A DNA stretch of 64,000 nucleotides from Minwuiaceae bacterium. GTDB lineage: Bacteria; Pseudomonadota; Alphaproteobacteria; Minwuiales; Minwuiaceae. The notes beneath the pieces are model-generated. The model was not told where the DNA came from and did not search any database. It saw nothing but the letters and a program-made list of their open reading frames with translations. The stretch is from the NCBI GenBank assembly GCA_028278525.1, contig JANQEE010000013.1:124001-188000 (forward strand). Reading direction: 5' to 3'. The translations under genes and the position numbers were made by a program. Of this stretch, positions 60,594-64,000 are shown piece after piece. Numbering within the stretch: position 1 is the first letter of the stretch; each line of letters opens with the position of its first letter.

Positions 60594-61646
60594 TCAAGGC
60601 TTCAACACAACCCGACCCAGCACCCGCCCGGCGCGCAGGTCCTCCAGCGCCTCGGTCGCTTCGCCGAGCGGCCGGGTCGCGACCGGGATCGGCGCGATGC
60701 GCCCGCCTCTGACCAGGCCCATCAGTTCGTGCATCTCGTCCAGCGTCCCGACGTAGGAGCCGAGCAGGTTCAGCATCTTCAGCGGCAGCAGGGCCAGCGG
60801 CAGCGGCAGGGCGTCGCCGTACAGCCCGACGGACACATGGGTGCCGCCCTTGCGCAATCCGTGCACCGCGAACAAACCGGTTTCCGGCCGACCGACGAAG
60901 TCGATGGTTGCCGCCGCGCCGCCGCCCGTCATTTCCAGCAGCTTCGGCACCGCATCCGGCTCGCTGTTGTCGATGCTCTCGACCGCGCCGGCTTGGCGCG
61001 CCGCGGCCCGCTTGGTGCCGTCGACATCGGCGACGATCACCTTGGCCTTGGTCACGGCGGAGGCGAAATGCACGGCGCTCAGGCCCACGCCGCCCGCGCC
61101 GATGATCACCAGATGATCGTCCTCGCGTAACGAGGCGACTTTCTTCAAGGCGCTGAACGCCGTCAGCCCCGAACAGGCATAGGTGCAGGCCAGTTCGGTC
61201 GGTACCCCATCGTAATTCACCAGGTAACGCGGATGCGGCGCGACCACATGGTCGCTATAGCCGCCGGGCTTTCGGGTGCCGAGGGTCCGCGGCGTCATGC
61301 AGAGCAGTTCGTCGTCGGTCTGGCAGACGGCGCATTCGCCGCAACCGATCCACGGATAGACGACGCGCTTGTCGCCGATCTCGACGCCCTCTGCGTCGGG
61401 GCCGACCGCCTCGACCTCGCCGACGATCTCGTGGCCCATGGTGAACGGCAGATGGACGCCGCGATCCTCCAGCGTGATCCGCTGGCCGCCGCCAAGATCG
61501 AAATACCCGTCCCAGATATGCAAATCGCTGTGGCAGACCCCGCAGGCGGTGACCCTGACCAGCACCTCGGTGCCCTCCGGCTCCGGCGTCGGCGCCTCGC
61601 GGCCCTCAAGCGGTTTGCCCCATTCGACGATCTGTTGGCTTTGCAT
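60594..61646 (-). CDS. Zinc-dependent alcohol dehydrogenase
   Basis: 350 residues. Catalytic zinc site CGVCHSDLHIWDG near 36-48 and GHEIVGEV near 70-77; structural zinc cysteines in CGECAVCQTDDELLC near 102-116; NAD-binding GAGGVGLSA near 183-191. It oxidises an alcohol or reduces an aldehyde. ATG 61646 has GGGGAGGA upstream. It lies just downstream of the terminator of the acyl-CoA dehydrogenase. Confidence 0.93.
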   Translation of the reverse strand: MQSQQIVEWGKPLEGREAPTPEPEGTEVLVRVTACGVCHSDLHIWDGYFDLGGGQRITLEDRGVHLPFTMGHEIVGEVEAVGPDAEGVEIGDKRVVYPWIGCGECAVCQTDDELLCMTPRTLGTRKPGGYSDHVVAPHPRYLVNYDGVPTELACTYACSGLTAFSALKKVASLREDDHLVIIGAGGVGLSAVHFASAVTKAKVIVADVDGTKRAAARQAGAVESIDNSEPDAVPKLLEMTGGGAAATIDFVGRPETGLFAVHGLRKGGTHVSVGLYGDALPLPLALLPLKMLNLLGSYVGTLDEMHELMGLVRGGRIAPIPVATRPLGEATEALEDLRAGRVLGRVVLKP

Positions 61647-61675
61647 CTCTTCCTCCCCTGTCATGGCCGCTCAAG

Positions 61676-61705
61676 AAAAAAGGGCCGGAGCATTGCTCCG
61701 GCCCC
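61676..61705 (-). terminator. Rho-independent terminator of the acyl-CoA dehydrogenase gene
   Basis: On the minus strand a perfect 10-bp stem GGGCCGGAGC with a three-base loop is followed by six T residues, ten bases after the stop. The zinc alcohol dehydrogenase therefore probably has its own promoter in the short space. Confidence 0.88.
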
Positions 61706-61714
61706 TTGGCCTCG

Positions 61715-62920
61715 TCAGTTGTGCTGGCGCAATTCCAGCCGGGCGATCTGGTTTCGGTGCACCTCGTCCGGGCCGTCCGCCAGGCGCAGCGTGCGCTGAT
61801 GCGCATAGGCGCTGGCCAGACCGAAGTCGGTGGTCACCCCGCCCGCGCCATGCGCCTGAATCGCCCAGTCGACGACCTTGCACGACATGTTCGGCACCGC
61901 CACTTTGATCATGGCGATTTCCTTGCGCGCTTCCTTGTTGCCGACGGTGTCCATCTTGTACGCCGCGTGCAACACCAGAAGCCTCGCCTGATCGATCATG
62001 ATCCGGGCCTCGGCGATCCGCTCCTGGGTGACGGTTTGCTCGGAGACCGGCTTGCCGAAGGCGACCCTGGATTTGGTCCGCTTGCACATCCGTTCCAGCG
62101 CCCGCTCGGCGACGCCGATGGCGCGCATGCAGTGATGGATCCGTCCCGGGCCAAGCCGGCCCTGGGCGATCTCAAAGCCGCGACCTTCGCCCAGCAGCAT
62201 GTTGGACGCCGGCACCCGCACGTTCTCGAATGAGACTTCGGCGTGGCCGTGCGGCGCGTCGTCGTAGCCGAACACCGGCAGCATGCGCTCCACCGTAATG
62301 CCGTCCGTATCCATCGGCACCAGGATCATCGATTGCTGGCGGTATTTGTCCGGATTGTTCGGGTCGGATTTGCCCATAAAGATCAGGATTTTGCAGCGCG
62401 GATCGCCGGCGCCCGACGTCCACCACTTCCGCCCATTGATCACGTATTCGTCGCCGTCGCGCCGGATCTCGGATTCGATGTTGGTCGCGTCGGACGAGGC
62501 CACCGCCGGCTCCGTCATCGCGAAGGCGGACCGGATCTCGCCGGCAAGCAGCGGCGTCAGCCACCGTTCCTTGTTCTCATCGGTCGCGTAGCGCTCCAGC
62601 ACTTCCATGTTGCCGGTGTCCGGCGCCGAGCAGTTGAAGGCTTCCGGCGCATAGGGCGAGCGGCCCATGATCTCGCAAAGCGGGGCGTATTCCAGGTTGG
62701 AAAGCCCGAAGCCGCGATCGCTATCCGGCAGGAACATGTTCCAGAGGCCTTCGGCCTTGGCCTTGCCCTTGATCTCCTCCAGCATCGGAATGGGCTGCCA
62801 CCGGTCGCCCTCCGCGATCTGCGCGGCCATCTTCTCCTCGTTGGGGTAGATGTGCCGGTCCATGAAAGTGCTGACCCGTTCCTGCAGCTCTTTCACCTTG
62901 GGCGAAAACTCGAAATCCAT
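61715..62920 (-). CDS. Acyl-CoA dehydrogenase (ACAD11-like)
   Basis: 401 residues. Substrate/FAD motif [16 protein letters not shown] near 132-147, [11 protein letters not shown] near 165-175 and the C-terminal [16 protein letters not shown] near 360-375. It resembles the dehydrogenase domain of ACAD10/11. A different subfamily from the gene at 57.0 kb, so not a recent copy. Monocistronic between a strong terminator and the patatin gene. Confidence 0.93.
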   Translation of the reverse strand: MDFEFSPKVKELQERVSTFMDRHIYPNEEKMAAQIAEGDRWQPIPMLEEIKGKAKAEGLWNMFLPDSDRGFGLSNLEYAPLCEIMGRSPYAPEAFNCSAPDTGNMEVLERYATDENKERWLTPLLAGEIRSAFAMTEPAVASSDATNIESEIRRDGDEYVINGRKWWTSGAGDPRCKILIFMGKSDPNNPDKYRQQSMILVPMDTDGITVERMLPVFGYDDAPHGHAEVSFENVRVPASNMLLGEGRGFEIAQGRLGPGRIHHCMRAIGVAERALERMCKRTKSRVAFGKPVSEQTVTQERIAEARIMIDQARLLVLHAAYKMDTVGNKEARKEIAMIKVAVPNMSCKVVDWAIQAHGAGGVTTDFGLASAYAHQRTLRLADGPDEVHRNQIARLELRQHN

Positions 62921-63056
62921 GCCTAACCTGTCCTTCCCTCTGGTTACAGTCCCTCAGTTGCCGGGCATTTTAGAATGCTTTCGGCGCGAAGGGAATTGAC
63001 CGGCGGGCAGGTGACGGGTTTGCTTTGGTTCGAGGCGAACTCGGCCCGCTCCCCCT

Positions 63057-64000
63057 TCAGGCGAATGCTTCGGCCAGGTCCACCGTGGAGCGCGCACCGA
63101 CCTCCGGAAAGCACTTCTTAACCCAGTTACGGGCTGCCGTGCGGCCGCTGTCGCGCAGGTAGCAGAGGAGTTCCCAGTCCGGCGACATCTTGCTGCCCGG
63201 CGCCAGGTCGCGGGTATAGCGCGCCGCCTCGATCCGGTGGAACCGGTGGCGCTGGAACCGGCCGCGCCGGCGGCTGCCGAAGGTGAACCCCTCCCCGGCC
63301 ATCTCCCGGCACATATGGATCATCTCGATCTCGCGCTGTAACGGCGCGTTAAAGGTGACCCGGTTGAGCCGGTCGAATATCTCCGACGATCGGGTCGGCA
63401 GGTCTTTCTCCGTGCTCGGGTCGATCTGAACCAGCAGGGTGTCCTCCGCCCGGCAATCGCGCACCAGCGGCAGCAGCGCCGGATTGGCGCTGTAGCCGCC
63501 GTCCCAATAGTGCCGCCGGCCGATTTTGACCGCCTGATGGATCTGCGGCAGGCAGGCCGACGCCAGCACCACGTCGACCGAAATCTCCTTTTCCGTGAAG
63601 ATCCGGGCGGCGCCGTTGGCGACATCGGTCGCGGCGATATGCAGCGAGACCGGCGACGTCCGCCGGAGCCGCTTGAAATCGATTGCCTCCTCCAGCACGT
63701 CGCGGAGAGGATTTACGTCCAGCGGATTGAGCTGATAGGGCGACAGCACGCGCGTCATCAGGTCGAACATCACATGACTGGTCGACCAGTTGCGTCCGCC
63801 GCCCTCCTGCGACAGTGCCGACAGGCTCGATTTCAGGGGACTGAGCTGGCCCTTTTCGCTGACGGCCCGCCAGAGCGTCTCCAACTTGGCCCGCGCGCCC
63901 TCTGGCCCGCCCTCCGACAGGCCGGCCGCGAAACCGACCGCATTGACCGCGCCGGCACTGGTGCCGCTGACCCCGTCGAAGCGGAACCGGCCGTCTTCCA
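63057..64000 (-). CDS. Patatin-like phospholipase, N-terminus beyond the window
   Basis: The frame is open to the right edge, so the start lies outside; at least 313 residues are visible. The nucleophile elbow GTSAG (G-x-S-x-G) is at the beginning, in GVSGTSAGAVNAV, and the catalytic Asp is in the DGG of WDGGYSANPA. This Ser/Asp dyad defines patatin-type lipases and acyl hydrolases. The C-terminal 80 residues are basic (GSRRRGRFQRHRF). Expression and signal sequence cannot be judged. Confidence 0.88.
   Translation of the reverse strand, partial: EDGRFRFDGVSGTSAGAVNAVGFAAGLSEGGPEGARAKLETLWRAVSEKGQLSPLKSSLSALSQEGGGRNWSTSHVMFDLMTRVLSPYQLNPLDVNPLRDVLEEAIDFKRLRRTSPVSLHIAATDVANGAARIFTEKEISVDVVLASACLPQIHQAVKIGRRHYWDGGYSANPALLPLVRDCRAEDTLLVQIDPSTEKDLPTRSSEIFDRLNRVTFNAPLQREIEMIHMCREMAGEGFTFGSRRRGRFQRHRFHRIEAARYTRDLAPGSKMSPDWELLCYLRDSGRTAARNWVKKCFPEVGARSTVDLAEAFA

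Overview
The window is GC-rich, densely coded DNA with alphaproteobacterial character, most like a free-living or marine Rhodospirillales-type bacterium. Signs are the xseA-DUF2093-M23 group, nadABC under an NrtR-type regulator, PEP-CTERM proteins, TRAP transport, and many dehydrogenases, monooxygenases and molybdoenzymes. No tRNA, rRNA, insertion sequence or CRISPR array was recognised, and no stretch over 300 bases lacks a gene. The last gene (a patatin-like lipase) runs off the right edge.

Layout. 0.2-4.9 kb: a large BTAD/AAA/TPR regulator overlapping a run of four DUF4242 (nickel-binding-like) domains in three genes, then a convergent DUF3253 gene. 5.0-9.9 kb: a TetR gene back-to-back with a flavin monooxygenase, two duplicated short-chain dehydrogenases, and DUF1214 and DUF1254 proteins. 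10.0-17.8 kb: old-yellow-enzyme-like and GMC oxidoreductases, then a three-subunit molybdenum hydroxylase with a MoaD-like protein. 18.2-22.9 kb: NAD synthesis (nadA, nadB, nadC) behind nrtR, with two NrtR-like boxes and a hairpin in the nadA leader. 23.1-24.0 kb: bacterioferritin and its ferredoxin.

24.2-29.4 kb: an ECF sigma/anti-sigma pair followed by a DUF302 gene and a sulfite dehydrogenase/cytochrome c pair. Each of these two downstream units has the same ECF-type promoter (GGAAT-N17-CGTTTCTTC), so the region reads as a local ECF regulon. A convergent MFS transporter closes it. 29.5-31.4 kb: two tandem PEP-CTERM genes, each with a sigma-54-type promoter and a conserved upstream block at the same distance. 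31.4-41.5 kb: catabolic genes (3-hydroxyisobutyrate-dehydrogenase-like, two PhyH dioxygenases, an enolase-superfamily protein, Fe-alcohol dehydrogenase, FAH-family hydrolase), an Lrp regulator, a TRAP transporter and a cytochrome c. An 89-bp dispersed repeat occurs twice.

41.6-54.4 kb: metallophosphoesterase, AlkC-like glycosylase, epimerase, PmbA/TldE, a CysQ-like phosphatase, SMP-30 and molybdopterin oxidoreductase genes, an MsbA-like ABC exporter, an M23 peptidase, DUF2093 and xseA. 54.5-64.0 kb: purD, a phosphotransferase/acyl-CoA dehydrogenase pair, a MoxR ATPase and CoxE-like VWA pair separated by a very long hairpin, a zinc alcohol dehydrogenase, a second acyl-CoA dehydrogenase and the truncated patatin.

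The clearest new-looking structures are regulatory: the back-to-back TetR promoters with matching operators, the paired ECF promoters, the paired sigma-54 promoters of the PEP-CTERM genes, and the tandem NrtR boxes. The most unusual gene set is the regulator plus DUF4242 array at the left edge. All functions are read from sequence motifs and recalled family knowledge; no database search was run.
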